NCBI RefSeq assembly: GCF_000701905.1
Contig: NZ_KL370832.1
Coordinates: 1-64,000 of the forward strand
From: Proteiniclasticum ruminis DSM 24773
GTDB taxonomy: Bacteria > Bacillota > Clostridia > Clostridiales > Clostridiaceae
DNA: 64,000 nt
Direction: 5' to 3'
This document shows positions 26,528 through 35,582 of this stretch, piece after piece; position 1 is the first letter of the stretch; the number at the start of each line of letters is the position of its first letter. The translations under genes and the position numbers were made by a program. The notes under the pieces were generated by a model, which ran no database searches, was not told where the DNA came from, and saw only the letters and a program-made list of their open reading frames with translations.

Positions 26528-26568
26528 GAAGCGCTGAACGAGGAGAAACATCTCGTTTCAGCGCTTTC
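26528..26568 (+). terminator. Strong hairpin after the surface-protein remnant
   Basis: Arms GAAGCGCTGAACGAG (26528-26542) and CTCGTTTCAGCGCTTTC (26552-26568) pair over about 14 bases with a single bulge and a 9-nt loop. It is followed by CCC and then mixed sequence. It probably is the old terminator of the lost surface-protein gene and isolates the threonine operon from upstream reading. Confidence 0.6.
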
Positions 26569-26675
26569 CCATATTAAGTCATATCCAGTATTTTTACTAA
26601 CATGGCAAAGATGCGCTGAAGGTTTTAGGGAGCACTGAAAAAACAGTTCAAATAACAGAAAATTTGAACATTAAT

Positions 26676-26704
26676 CTTGACATTGCAGCGAAGGAGCATT
26701 ATTA
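26676..26704 (+). promoter_or_regulatory. Promoter of the threonine operon
   Basis: TTGACA at 26676-26681 is followed after 17 bp by TATTAT at 26699-26704, a close match to the vegetative promoter. A TATAAT at 26702-26707 overlaps but would be 20 bp away. Transcription would begin near 26711, at the 5' end of the T-box leader. Confidence 0.7.
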
Positions 26705-26710
26705 TAATGA

Positions 26711-26930
26711 AAACGAGGAAGAGGAAGAGTATGTCCTGAAGGGTCAAAAGAGAGAGAAGTTCACCGGCTGAAAGACTTCTTGTGATACCCAGGTCAGAAG
26801 ACCACCTCGGAGTTCAATCCTGAAGTAAGAGTAGGGAATTGCGTTGGCACGCGTTAAGGCCTTCATGAAGCAAGAGATATAGGTGGAAACGGGTACAGCA
26901 CTCGTCCTTTTTAGGACGGGTGTTTTATTT
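26711..26930 (+). ncRNA. T-box leader, probably threonine-specific
   Basis: The leader shows the ordered T-box marks: AGAGAG near 26750, GGCTGAAAG near 26766, CACCTCGGAGTT near 26803-26814, AAGTAAGAGTAGGGAA and CGCGTTAAGGC near 26825-26858, and the T-box proper AGGTGGAAACGGGTACAGC at 26881-26899. A terminator follows: arms CACTCGTCCT (26899-26908) and AGGACGGGTG (26913-26922), then TTTTATTT. The triplet ACC at 26801-26803, placed where the specifier normally lies, would read threonine tRNA. Uncharged tRNA would favour the antiterminator and switch on lysC-asd-hom-thrCB. The specifier assignment is from position, not a folded model. Confidence 0.85.
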
Positions 26931-26998
26931 CACCGAAAAAAAGGGCAAGTTCAGCCAGGAGAAGAAGAGCACAAAAGAAAATGAGGAGATGAGAAACC

Positions 26999-28345
26999 AT
27001 GAAAGGCAGTATTGTAGCGAAGTTCGGAGGAAGCTCTTTGGCAGATGGCCAGCAGTTTCAAAAGGTAAAAAAGATCATTTTGGAAAAAGAGGAGAGAAGG
27101 GTCATTGTGCCTTCGGCACCGGGAAAACGGCACAATAAAGACCATAAGGTTACAGATCTTCTCTATATGTGTCATCAGCTGGCATCCCACCTTCTGAGCT
27201 TCGATGAAGTCTTCCAGATTCTGGAAGAAAGATATCTGGAAATTGCAAGGGATCTGAATCTAAAAGTCCCCATTTCTGAGGCGCTGAAGAACATCAAAGA
27301 AAACATCAGCAAAGGGGCGACAAGAGACTACTGCGCCAGCAGAGGAGAGTACCTGAACGGTCTTATCCTGGCGGATTACCTGAATGCGAAGTTCATGGAT
27401 GCCAGTGAAATCATCCGGTTCCATCCCAATGGACAGTTTCTGCCAAAAGAAACAGAAGAACTGGTGAAAAAGAGAATGCAGAATGCCGGTAGAGTGGTGG
27501 TACCTGGATTCTACGGGGCGGACGAAGAAGGAAACATCAAAACCTTCTCCAGAGGCGGTTCAGATGTCACAGGTTCCATTCTGGCTCAGGGTATAGAAGC
27601 TTCCCTTTATGAGAACTGGACAGATGTTTCAGGGTTTCTCATGGCAGACCCGAAGATTGTGAAGAATCCAAGGACCATCAAAGAAATCACCTATAAAGAA
27701 CTCCGGGAACTCTCCTATATGGGGGCGCCGGTACTCCATGAGGAGGCTATTTTCCCGGTGCGCGGACTGGGCATTCCCATCCAGATCCGGAACACCAATG
27801 CGCCTGAAGAGGAAGGCACGCTCATTGTGGAGGATCTCCATAGAGAACCCAGTCCCTATATCATCACAGGTCTTGCCGGGAAAAAAGATTTCACAGTCAT
27901 CACGGTGGAAAAGACACAGATGAATGGAGAAAAGGGGTTTCTCAGAAAACTGGTGTCGGTTTTTGAAGCCAATGAGGTGACCATAGAGCATACTCCCTCC
28001 AGCATCGATTCTGTTTCTGTCATCGTTTCGGAAAAAGAAATGAACGGGAAGCTCTCCAAGATCATGGAGGAAATCAGAATCTACTTGAATCCGGACCAGG
28101 TGTCCGCCCAAGGAAAGCTGGCACTTCTTGCGGTGGTGGGCAGAGGGATGATCGCAACCAAAGGCGTTTCGGCCAGAGTCTTCACCGCCCTGTATCAAAG
28201 GGGAATCAACATCAGGATGATCTCCCAGGGGGCCAGTGAACTGAACATCCTCATCGGACTAGAGAACGACGACTTTGAAAGTGCCATAGAGGCCATCTAT
28301 GAAGCCTTCACAGAGAAAGGAGAAGAAACGCATGAGAACTTATAA
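26999..28345 (+). CDS. lysC: Aspartate kinase
   Basis: The 448-aa protein phosphorylates aspartate, the first step toward threonine, methionine and lysine. It has VAKFGGSSLADGQQF at the N-terminus, SRGEYLNG near residue 115, a substrate segment FSRGGSDVTGS near residue 183, and two ACT-type regulatory domains from about residue 290, each with a G-x-S/N-I pattern (VSARVFTALYQRGINIRMISQGAS). The length fits the monofunctional class. The ATG has GGAGAT upstream. It is the first gene behind the T-box leader, so this isozyme is tied to threonine supply. Feedback inhibition by threonine or lysine cannot be told. Confidence 0.95.
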   Translation: MKGSIVAKFGGSSLADGQQFQKVKKIILEKEERRVIVPSAPGKRHNKDHKVTDLLYMCHQLASHLLSFDEVFQILEERYLEIARDLNLKVPISEALKNIKENISKGATRDYCASRGEYLNGLILADYLNAKFMDASEIIRFHPNGQFLPKETEELVKKRMQNAGRVVVPGFYGADEEGNIKTFSRGGSDVTGSILAQGIEASLYENWTDVSGFLMADPKIVKNPRTIKEITYKELRELSYMGAPVLHEEAIFPVRGLGIPIQIRNTNAPEEEGTLIVEDLHREPSPYIITGLAGKKDFTVITVEKTQMNGEKGFLRKLVSVFEANEVTIEHTPSSIDSVSVIVSEKEMNGKLSKIMEEIRIYLNPDQVSAQGKLALLAVVGRGMIATKGVSARVFTALYQRGINIRMISQGASELNILIGLENDDFESAIEAIYEAFTEKGEETHENL

Positions 28346-29324
28346 TATTATGGTGGTAGGGGCCACGGGAGTTGTGGGCAGAACCCTCCTGAAAGTGCTG
28401 GAGGAAAGAAAGTTTCCAGTGGGTAAGCTGATGCTTTTGGCCTCGGAAAAGTCCCACGGGCAACACATCACCTTTGGCGGAAGGTCCTATGCGGTGGAGA
28501 CTTTATCAGAAACTGCGTTTCAAGAAGATATGGACATGGCCTTTTTTACAGCAGGAGGTGCGATCAGCGAGAAGTATGTGCCGTTGGCAGCAGAAAAAGG
28601 CATCGTAGCCGTGGACAACAGCTCCATTTTCCGCATGGACCCTAAGGTGCCCTTGGTGGTGCCTGAAGTGAATCCGGAGGATCTTGAAGAGGGATCTAGA
28701 ATCATAGCCAATCCCAACTGCTCCACCATCCAGTGTATGCTTCCTTTAAAAGTGCTAGAGGAGAACTATGGTATAAAGAGAATCGTCTATTCTACCTACC
28801 AGAGCGTCTCCGGGTCCGGGACCCGAGGACTGAAAGATCTGGATGAAGACAGGCAGGACTTTTATCCTCATAGAATCAGAGAAAACCTTTTGCCTCAGAT
28901 CGATGTTTTTCTAGAGGATGGGTACACCAAAGAAGAGAAAAAGCTCATGGAGGAGTCCAGAAAAATACTCCATGGGAAGGATCTTAAAATCACCGCCACC
29001 GCCGTACGGGTACCCGTGCGGTACGGACACGGCGTATCCGTCAATGTGGAACTTATGGAAGACTTTAACCTTACGGATGTTAAAAGAAAACTATCGGCCT
29101 TTCCGGGAATGACGGTCATAGAGTCTAAAGAAGCGGGAGACTATCCTACCCCCATAGAAGCGGAAGGCACAGATACGGTTTATGTGGGGAGAGTCCGAAG
29201 AGATCCGAGCCTTTTATCCGGCTTGAATCTATGGGTGGTGGCAGACAATCTCAGAAAAGGCGCAGCCACCAATGCAGTGCAGATTGCAGAGCTTGTGGTG
29301 AAGAAATGGGAGGAAGAACGATGA
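28332..29324 (+). CDS. asd: Aspartate-semialdehyde dehydrogenase
   Basis: The 330-aa protein reduces aspartyl phosphate to the semialdehyde. It shows VVGATGVVGRTLLKVL (NADP-binding), AFFTAGGAISEKY, and the catalytic Cys in IIANPNCSTIQCM near residue 128. A late segment RVPVRYGHGVSVNVELM carries the substrate-binding residues and catalytic His. ATG 28332 with AAGGAG upstream lies inside the end of lysC; the frame extends back to 28299 without a ribosome site. It overlaps hom by 4 bp. Normal length and all key residues make this certain. Confidence 0.96.
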   Translation: MRTYNIMVVGATGVVGRTLLKVLEERKFPVGKLMLLASEKSHGQHITFGGRSYAVETLSETAFQEDMDMAFFTAGGAISEKYVPLAAEKGIVAVDNSSIFRMDPKVPLVVPEVNPEDLEEGSRIIANPNCSTIQCMLPLKVLEENYGIKRIVYSTYQSVSGSGTRGLKDLDEDRQDFYPHRIRENLLPQIDVFLEDGYTKEEKKLMEESRKILHGKDLKITATAVRVPVRYGHGVSVNVELMEDFNLTDVKRKLSAFPGMTVIESKEAGDYPTPIEAEGTDTVYVGRVRRDPSLLSGLNLWVVADNLRKGAATNAVQIAELVVKKWEEER

Positions 29325-30526
29325 TTGGCATTGGATTGTTAGGGTTTGGCACCGTGGGACAAGGTGTATATCGGATCCTGAAAGAAAGAGAGAAAGAACT
29401 GGAAGCCCTTTTACAGGAACCCATGGAGATCAGAAAGATCCTGGTGCGTGATGTGCATAAAAAGAGAGACACCGAGGTGCCGAAGAGTCTTCTTACAGAA
29501 GACCCATCAGAGATCCTGTCCGATGAGTCCATCGGCATCCTGGTAGAAGTGACAGGGGATCTGTCTTTAAGTTATGACCTGACACTGGAAGCATTTCAAA
29601 GGGGAATGCATGTGGTCACGGCCAATAAAGCCATGGTCTCTAGGCATTTTGAAGAGATTTCGAAAAAAGCAGAAGAATGCAGCGTCTCTTTTCTCTATGA
29701 AGCCAGCGTGGCAGGAGGCGTTCCGATACTAAAGGCCCTGAAGGATCAGACCCGTATAGGACAGGTGAACTGTATCGAGGGGATCCTCAATGGCACATGC
29801 AACTATATCCTGACCCAGATGGCAGAGGAGTCCCTGACCTATGGTGAGGCACTGAAAAAAGCCCAGGAAATGGGGTGTGCAGAGGCTGATCCAAAAGAGG
29901 ATGTGGAGGGCGCCGACACCAGAAGAAAACTGAGGATTCTCTCCACCCTCTCCTTTGGCGGCGCTGTGGCCGAACAGGACATCCTATGCCAAGGCATCAG
30001 CGCCATCACAGACCTGGACATCAGTCTTCTCAGATCCTTGGGTCGGGAAGTGAAGCTTCTGGGAAGAGCAGAAGAAAAAGAGGGAGACGTATCGGCATGG
30101 GTATTTCCCACGGCCGTGGAAAAGACCAGTGCTTTTTACGGCGTGAAAGGTGCAGACAACAGAGTCCAGATCGGCAGCAGATACGGAGGAGTCCTGGGGT
30201 TTCAGGGACCAGGGGCTGGCATGTACCCCACAGCAAACAGTGTCCTTTTGGATGTGCTGGACTGTGTGCTGAAAACCCAAAGGATAGAGAGCCCTTTGGG
30301 AAAACGGGTCTTATCCCTGAAAAATGAGCATCTGGAAGGGGTTTTCTATGTGCGGATGCAAAAAGAAAGTTCAGAGTTTACAGACGTTCAGGAACTGTCA
30401 GATCAGGTGCTTCTCACAAATGAGCATCAGCTGGCTTTTCTCACAAAGAAAGTAAGCCTTAAGGTCCTGAAAAAGCAGTTGCCAAAGGATCCAGAGCATC
30501 CGCCTGTTCTGATTGCACTTGCCTAG
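29321..30526 (+). CDS. hom: Homoserine dehydrogenase
   Basis: The 401-aa protein reduces aspartate semialdehyde to homoserine. It shows IGLLGFGTVGQGVYRIL (NAD(P) fold), VTANKAMVS near residue 98, YEASVAGGVPILK near residue 123, GILNGTCNYIL near residue 146, and the signature EADPKEDVEGADTRRKL near residue 188 with the catalytic Lys/Asp region. The C-terminal 60 residues are a short ACT-like tail. ATGA overlap with asd at 29321 sets the start and implies coupling. The protein is slightly shorter than the 430-aa class. Confidence 0.95.
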   Translation: MIGIGLLGFGTVGQGVYRILKEREKELEALLQEPMEIRKILVRDVHKKRDTEVPKSLLTEDPSEILSDESIGILVEVTGDLSLSYDLTLEAFQRGMHVVTANKAMVSRHFEEISKKAEECSVSFLYEASVAGGVPILKALKDQTRIGQVNCIEGILNGTCNYILTQMAEESLTYGEALKKAQEMGCAEADPKEDVEGADTRRKLRILSTLSFGGAVAEQDILCQGISAITDLDISLLRSLGREVKLLGRAEEKEGDVSAWVFPTAVEKTSAFYGVKGADNRVQIGSRYGGVLGFQGPGAGMYPTANSVLLDVLDCVLKTQRIESPLGKRVLSLKNEHLEGVFYVRMQKESSEFTDVQELSDQVLLTNEHQLAFLTKKVSLKVLKKQLPKDPEHPPVLIALA

Positions 30527-30540
30527 GGGAGGAGAAGAAG

Positions 30541-32022
30541 ATGAACTACCTATGTACAAGAGATAGAAAAAAGAAGGTCTCCGGAATGGAGGCCATCATC
30601 CAGGGAATTTCAGAGGATGGAGGACTTTATGTGCCCGAGTACTTTCCCGCGCTTCCTAAGCTTCAAAGTCTTATGGACCTCAGCTATGAAGAACTGGCTC
30701 TGAAGATTCTGAAGCTGTACTTTGAGGAGTACACGGAAGAAGAGTTAAAAAAAGCTGTATCCAGCGCCTATGGAGAGAAATTCCATGGGAAGCATCCAGT
30801 GGAGGTGGTGAAGAAAGGAGAGGTCCATTTTCTGGAACTCTTTCATGGACCCACCCTGGCCTTTAAAGACATGGCACTGACCCTCCTGCCCCATCTCCTG
30901 AAGACAGCCCTTCAAAAGAAAGGGATCCAGGAGGAAGTGGTGATCTTAACCGCCACCTCCGGTGATACAGGGAAAGCTGCACTGGAAGGCTTTCGGGACG
31001 TGGAAGGCATCCAGGTGGTGGTCTTTTACCCGAAGACTGGCGTCAGTGATATGCAGCGCCTCCAGATGGTGACCCAGGAAGGGCGAAATACCCATGTGTT
31101 GGCTCTGGAAGGGAATTTTGATGATGCCCAGAACGGGGTCAAGAAGATCTTTGGAGATGAAGATTTCAGGAAAGAACTGAAAGAGAAAGGTTATGTGCTC
31201 TCATCGGCAAACTCCATCAACATCGGGAGACTGATTCCCCAGATCGTCTATTATGTCTATGGCTACCTGCGCATGGTGGAAAGTGGAGACCTGAGGATGG
31301 AAGAGAAGATGAACATCGCTGTACCCACAGGGAACTTTGGGAACATCTTAGCGGCATTCTACGCAAAGAACATGGGACTGCCTATGGAAAAGCTTCTATG
31401 CGCATCCAATGACAACAACATCCTGACAGAGTTCTTTTTACATGGCACCTATGATACGAGAAGAAATCTCTTTCTGACCTCTTCACCGTCCATGGATATA
31501 CTGGTCTCCAGCAATTTGGAGCGGTTTCTCCATGAGGTGTCCGGAAAAGATGAAGACCTGGTGAAACGCCACATGGACTCTTTAAAGGCGGAGGGCCTCT
31601 TCCAATGGAACGGCGCTTTACCGGGGGATTTCTACGCTGAGTATGCCGATGAGAAAGACGTATCCCAGTGCATCGAGAAGGTGTATAAAGAGGAACGTTA
31701 TCTTATGGATCCTCATACCGCTGTGGCCTACAGCGTCAGTGAAAAATACCGGAAGACGACGGGAGATCTAAAACCGCTTCTTCTGGCCTCCACAGCAAGT
31801 CCTTTCAAGTTCCCGCATAAGGTGTTGACTTCCTTAGGTGCACCGGTGTCAGAAGATCTTTTTGAGAACATAGAAGCCCTCGCCATGCTTCTAGACGGAG
31901 AGGTGCCGACAGAAATCTCGGATCTTAAAATAAAGCCCATACTTCATAAGAGGGTCACCAGCCTGGATGCCATGGCAGAGGTCCTTCTGGATGCTTTATC
32001 AGGAGGGGAGATGAATGATTAA
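30541..32022 (+). CDS. thrC: Threonine synthase
   Basis: The 493-aa PLP enzyme converts phosphohomoserine to threonine. It belongs to the long fold II type, with an N-terminal RDRKKKVSGMEAI, then ELFHGPTLAFKDMAL near residue 100 (Schiff-base lysine in FKD), ATSGDTGKAALEGF near residue 138, and AVPTGNFGNILAAFYAK near residue 260 for the phosphate of PLP. A GGGGAGGAG site lies before ATG 30541. The next gene starts inside its end. Confidence 0.96.
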   Translation: MNYLCTRDRKKKVSGMEAIIQGISEDGGLYVPEYFPALPKLQSLMDLSYEELALKILKLYFEEYTEEELKKAVSSAYGEKFHGKHPVEVVKKGEVHFLELFHGPTLAFKDMALTLLPHLLKTALQKKGIQEEVVILTATSGDTGKAALEGFRDVEGIQVVVFYPKTGVSDMQRLQMVTQEGRNTHVLALEGNFDDAQNGVKKIFGDEDFRKELKEKGYVLSSANSINIGRLIPQIVYYVYGYLRMVESGDLRMEEKMNIAVPTGNFGNILAAFYAKNMGLPMEKLLCASNDNNILTEFFLHGTYDTRRNLFLTSSPSMDILVSSNLERFLHEVSGKDEDLVKRHMDSLKAEGLFQWNGALPGDFYAEYADEKDVSQCIEKVYKEERYLMDPHTAVAYSVSEKYRKTTGDLKPLLLASTASPFKFPHKVLTSLGAPVSEDLFENIEALAMLLDGEVPTEISDLKIKPILHKRVTSLDAMAEVLLDALSGGEMND

Positions 32023-32869
32023 GATTAAAGTCCCTGCCTCCAGTGCCAATCTGGGGCCAGGATTTGATGTGCTGGGCCTGGCTTTGGATCTCTATAATAC
32101 CTTCGTTTTCGAAAAAACAGAGAAAGCCATGGGGAGAGACACCCTGGTTCATGAGGCCTATCTCAAAGTGTTTTCCTATCTGGAGATAGACCCCTTTCCT
32201 GTAGAGATAAAGATCCAAGGAGAGATTCCCATGTCCAGAGGTCTGGGGTCTTCAGCAGCCTGTATTGTGGGAGGGCTCCTTGGCGCCAATGAACTCTTGG
32301 GCAATCCCTTACCACTTGAAAAGATTCTACACCTGGCCACTGAACTGGAAGGGCATCCGGATAATGTAGCGCCAGCTCTATTGGGCGGTCTCGTGGCTTC
32401 TGTTGTAATCGAAGGGAAGATCTATACAAAGAAGATTCCAGTGAAGCATCGGTATCAGCTCATGACGCTGATTCCGGAGTTTCCTCTTTCCACGGAGAAA
32501 GCAAGATCGGTGCTGCCGAAGGCACTGTCCTATGAAGCCGGTGTCCATAATGTTGGCCGAGCCATCCTCTTAACAGCAGCGCTTCTCACCGGAGAAGATG
32601 ACAGCTTGGCCTTGGGGATGGAGGATCAGATGCACGAACCCTTCCGGGGAGAACTCATCGAAGGGTTTCAAGAAGTAAAGACTTCCGTTGGTAAACTTGG
32701 GGCCCTTGCCACCTGTCTCAGTGGTGCAGGACCCACCATCCTTGCCATTGTAAAAGAAGAAGATGAAGAAACAGTGGAAAGAATCAAAGAGTATATGAAG
32801 AGAAGCTTCCCGACCTGGCAGGTGGGTGTCCATCATCTGGAGGAGAAGGGTGCCAGAAGAATCCCTTAA
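32015..32869 (+). CDS. thrB: Homoserine kinase
   Basis: The 284-aa GHMP kinase makes O-phosphohomoserine for threonine synthase. It shows KVPASSANLGPGFDVLGLAL at the N-terminus, the ATP-binding loop PMSRGLGSSAACIVG near residue 72, ELEGHPDNVAPALLGG near residue 110, and a C-terminal LSGAGPTILAI. It overlaps thrC by 8 bp and is the last gene of the operon; a terminator follows about 95 bp later. With the four upstream genes it completes the path from aspartate to threonine. Confidence 0.96.
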   Translation: MIKIKVPASSANLGPGFDVLGLALDLYNTFVFEKTEKAMGRDTLVHEAYLKVFSYLEIDPFPVEIKIQGEIPMSRGLGSSAACIVGGLLGANELLGNPLPLEKILHLATELEGHPDNVAPALLGGLVASVVIEGKIYTKKIPVKHRYQLMTLIPEFPLSTEKARSVLPKALSYEAGVHNVGRAILLTAALLTGEDDSLALGMEDQMHEPFRGELIEGFQEVKTSVGKLGALATCLSGAGPTILAIVKEEDEETVERIKEYMKRSFPTWQVGVHHLEEKGARRIP

Positions 32870-32964
32870 GAGGCACAGATGATGCCCATAATAAAGAAAT
32901 CTTCAGGAAGGGCTGAGAGAACTGCCTCCAGACTCGTAAGGAAACATAGCAAATCAGAAGGATA

Positions 32965-33006
32965 GCTCAGGAATACAGTGAAAACTGGAACCTCCTGAGC
33001 TTTTTT
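32965..33006 (+). terminator. Terminator of the threonine operon
   Basis: Arms GCTCAGGA (32965-32972) and TCCTGAGC (32993-33000) form a perfect 8-bp stem, followed directly by TTTTTT (33001-33006). It lies 96 bp after thrB. The IS21 element begins two bases after the T-run, so the element did not disturb the terminator. Confidence 0.88.
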
Positions 33007-33192
33007 ATGAATATTTCGCGGTTTAGATACCCCCAATATTCGAATGAAGTCCGACGATATATTTCTTGAAGTCCACGTGATTTAGTCCTAATTCCGCACA
33101 TGAAGTCCGTAAATATACCTATAAAGACCACTTACTTACCTCTATGATGAAAGTGTAGTGAAAAGCTACGAAAATTTTAGAGGAGGTCTATT

Positions 33193-34752
33193 ATGGCTAA
33201 CAAAATTCAAGTCAAGTTGATCCTGGAACTGCGGTCAAAGAACATGTCGCGCAATAGTATCGCTGAAATACGTGGTATGTCCAGAAACTCAGTCTCTGAT
33301 GTTATCAAACGTTCAAAGCAGTTGGGAATCACCTACGATGATGTGAAGAACAAGAGCCCTGACGATGTTTATGCATTATTCTATCCTGAGCGTCATACCA
33401 TTGAGTCGCTTTTTGCGCCTCCAGATTATGACCATGTCCACAAGGAACTTAAACGTGTCGGCGTAACATTGAAGCTTCTTTGGCACGAGTATAAGAATCA
33501 GTGTGCAAAAGAAGGATCTATTCCCATGGGTTACACAAAATACTGCAAAGGTTATGGAGAGCATACACAGCTCAGCCAACTCACCAGCCACTTAACCCAT
33601 AAACCAGGAAACACTGTGGAAGTGGATTGGTCAGGTCCCACGATGTCTTATGTGGTTCAATCTACAGGAGAAATTATAACAGTCTATCTATTAGTCGCCA
33701 CTCTTCCATACAGCCAATATAGCTACGTAGAGCCTTGCCTGAACATGAAACAACAGACTTGGCTAAGGTGCCATGTGCATATGTATGAGTACTTCCGAGG
33801 AGTTCCCATCCGGACTGTCTGTGATAATTTGAAGACCGGTGTTGTAAAACACCCACGAGAAGGCGACATTATTCTCAACGACGAATACGATGCCTTAGCA
33901 CATCACTATATGACAGCCATCATGCCCACTCGTATAAAAAAGCCAAAAGACAAGGCTTCTGTGGAAGGTACGGTAGGAAATATTGCAACATCAATTATCG
34001 CAAGACTAAGACATCAACGGTTTGGTTCCTTTGAAGCACTGAAAGACCATATATCTATAGCACTTGAAGATTACAACAAAACGCCGTTCCAAAAACGAGA
34101 CGGTAGCCGATATGAGGTTTTTCTTCAAGAAGAACTATCCTATCTCCATCGCTTACCTGACATTCCTTATGAAATAGCCGAATGGGTGTATGGAAGAGCC
34201 ATCGGTCTGAACTCCCATGTGATCTATGCGAAGAACAGCTACTCTTGCCCGTATCAGTATTATGGTAAAAAGGTTGATCTGAGAATTACTGATACGCAGC
34301 TTGAAATCTACTATCGAAATGAACGTTTGCAGACTCATAACAAGTTCCCATCCTACATAACCAACCGATACTCTACTCACGAGGAGGATATGCCGGATAA
34401 ACTGAAGATAAATGACTGGTATGACGAAAGAATTACGCGTTGGGCGAGTAAAATCGGTCCTTCGACTACTGTGGTAATCAATCGAATATTCTCTTCTGTC
34501 ACAATAAAAGAACAGGGATATAATTCTTCCCTGTCCGTTCTTCGCCTTAGCAATCTCTATTCGGAGGCTCGTCTGGAAACCGCCTGCGAAATAGCTCTGA
34601 GTAAAATCAAAGTGCCTCGGTACAATCATCTTAAATCAATCCTCTCCACCAATCAAGACCTGCTCTATAAGTCAGACAAGGCTTCTGTCAATGAGACATC
34701 TGTTGAAGGATATATCAGAGGAGCAGAGTATTATGGGAGGAAGAAACGATGA
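33193..34752 (+). CDS. istA: IS21 transposase IstA
   Basis: The 519-aa protein has an N-terminal helix-turn-helix (KNMSRNSIAEIRGMSRNSVSDVIK), a DDE integrase core beginning TVEVDWSG near residue 142, RTVCDNLKTGV near residue 215 and KASVEGTVGN near residue 255. A C-terminal region for end binding follows. These give the D, D and E of the catalytic triad. A strong AGAGGAGG lies before ATG 33193. istB starts in its stop codon. The length is typical for the family and no disruption is seen, so the element may be active. Confidence 0.95.
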   Translation: MANKIQVKLILELRSKNMSRNSIAEIRGMSRNSVSDVIKRSKQLGITYDDVKNKSPDDVYALFYPERHTIESLFAPPDYDHVHKELKRVGVTLKLLWHEYKNQCAKEGSIPMGYTKYCKGYGEHTQLSQLTSHLTHKPGNTVEVDWSGPTMSYVVQSTGEIITVYLLVATLPYSQYSYVEPCLNMKQQTWLRCHVHMYEYFRGVPIRTVCDNLKTGVVKHPREGDIILNDEYDALAHHYMTAIMPTRIKKPKDKASVEGTVGNIATSIIARLRHQRFGSFEALKDHISIALEDYNKTPFQKRDGSRYEVFLQEELSYLHRLPDIPYEIAEWVYGRAIGLNSHVIYAKNSYSCPYQYYGKKVDLRITDTQLEIYYRNERLQTHNKFPSYITNRYSTHEEDMPDKLKINDWYDERITRWASKIGPSTTVVINRIFSSVTIKEQGYNSSLSVLRLSNLYSEARLETACEIALSKIKVPRYNHLKSILSTNQDLLYKSDKASVNETSVEGYIRGAEYYGRKKR

Positions 34753-35513
34753 TACGGGAAGAAACTAGAAGAAAACTCCGTGACCTGAACTTGGAAGAAC
34801 TCATCCAATACTTGGAAATGGAACATATTGAAACTCAATCACACGATTTGAGTTTTGATGAAAGGTTCCAGATGATGATTGATTATCTCTACCAGGAGAA
34901 GTACACCGATAAGGTACATCGCCTTTTGAAAAACGCACGCCTCCGATTACCCAAAGCTGAGATTAATGATATCTATTATGCTGATCGAGGTATCAGTAAG
35001 ACTATGATACTGGAATTGGGTACCTGTCAGTTTATGGACCGTAACATGAATATCGTATTCCAAGGGTATACTGGATCCGGAAAAACTTATCTGGCCTGCG
35101 CAGTAGCGAAACAAGCCTGTAAGCTACAGTACCGCACAAAGTATATCCGAATTCCTGACTTACTTATGGAGTATGATGAATCAACTCTTCTAAAAAATGG
35201 CCCACAGAAAATACTGCGAAAGTACTCTACAAATCCATTGCTTATTTTGGATGAATGGCTGCTTGAGGAAATCTCTGAAAATGAACAGTTTTTCCTCTTT
35301 GAACTCATTGAGCGAAGACACGATACAGCCTCTACGATTTTCTGCACCCAGTTTAAGAAAGAGAATTGGCATAAACGGCTTGGTGGGGGCGCCCATGCGG
35401 ACGCTATGATGGACCGCATCATCTATAACTCCATCTTTGTTGAAACAGGGACGTTCAATATGAGGGAGTACTTTTCTGCTAAAAGAGAGTACTTAAACAT
35501 GGACTCCAAATAG
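34749..35513 (+). CDS. istB: IS21 helper ATPase IstB
   Basis: The 254-aa AAA+ protein assists IstA in target choice and strand transfer. It shows YTGSGKTYLACAVAKQA (Walker A, near residue 105), LLILDEWLLE (Walker B, near residue 160) and an IERRHDTASTIFCTQ region (sensor). Its N-terminal helical part (LRDLNLEELIQYLEMEHIE) is usual for the family. ATGA overlap with istA suggests translational coupling. It is full length. Confidence 0.95.
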   Translation: MIREETRRKLRDLNLEELIQYLEMEHIETQSHDLSFDERFQMMIDYLYQEKYTDKVHRLLKNARLRLPKAEINDIYYADRGISKTMILELGTCQFMDRNMNIVFQGYTGSGKTYLACAVAKQACKLQYRTKYIRIPDLLMEYDESTLLKNGPQKILRKYSTNPLLILDEWLLEEISENEQFFLFELIERRHDTASTIFCTQFKKENWHKRLGGGAHADAMMDRIIYNSIFVETGTFNMREYFSAKREYLNMDSK

Positions 35514-35541
35514 AATATTAGTGGACTCCAGACTGTAAATG

Positions 35542-35569
35542 ACCGGTCTTAGTTGACACTAAGACCGGT
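35542..35569. terminator. Perfect palindromic hairpin inside the right end of IS21
   Basis: ACCGGTCTTAG (35542-35552) and CTAAGACCGGT (35559-35569) form an 11-bp perfect stem with the loop TTGACA. No T-run follows in either direction. It lies 28 bp after istB and 21 bp before the right end of the element, so it could stop istB transcription or shield the element from outside reading. Confidence 0.6.
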
Positions 35570-35582
35570 ATCATTGCGATGA

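Noticed and set aside
26920-27138. 72-codon open frame beginning in the T-box terminator
   Set aside because: It overlaps the leader's T-run and the lysC start and has no similarity; lysC has the ribosome site.
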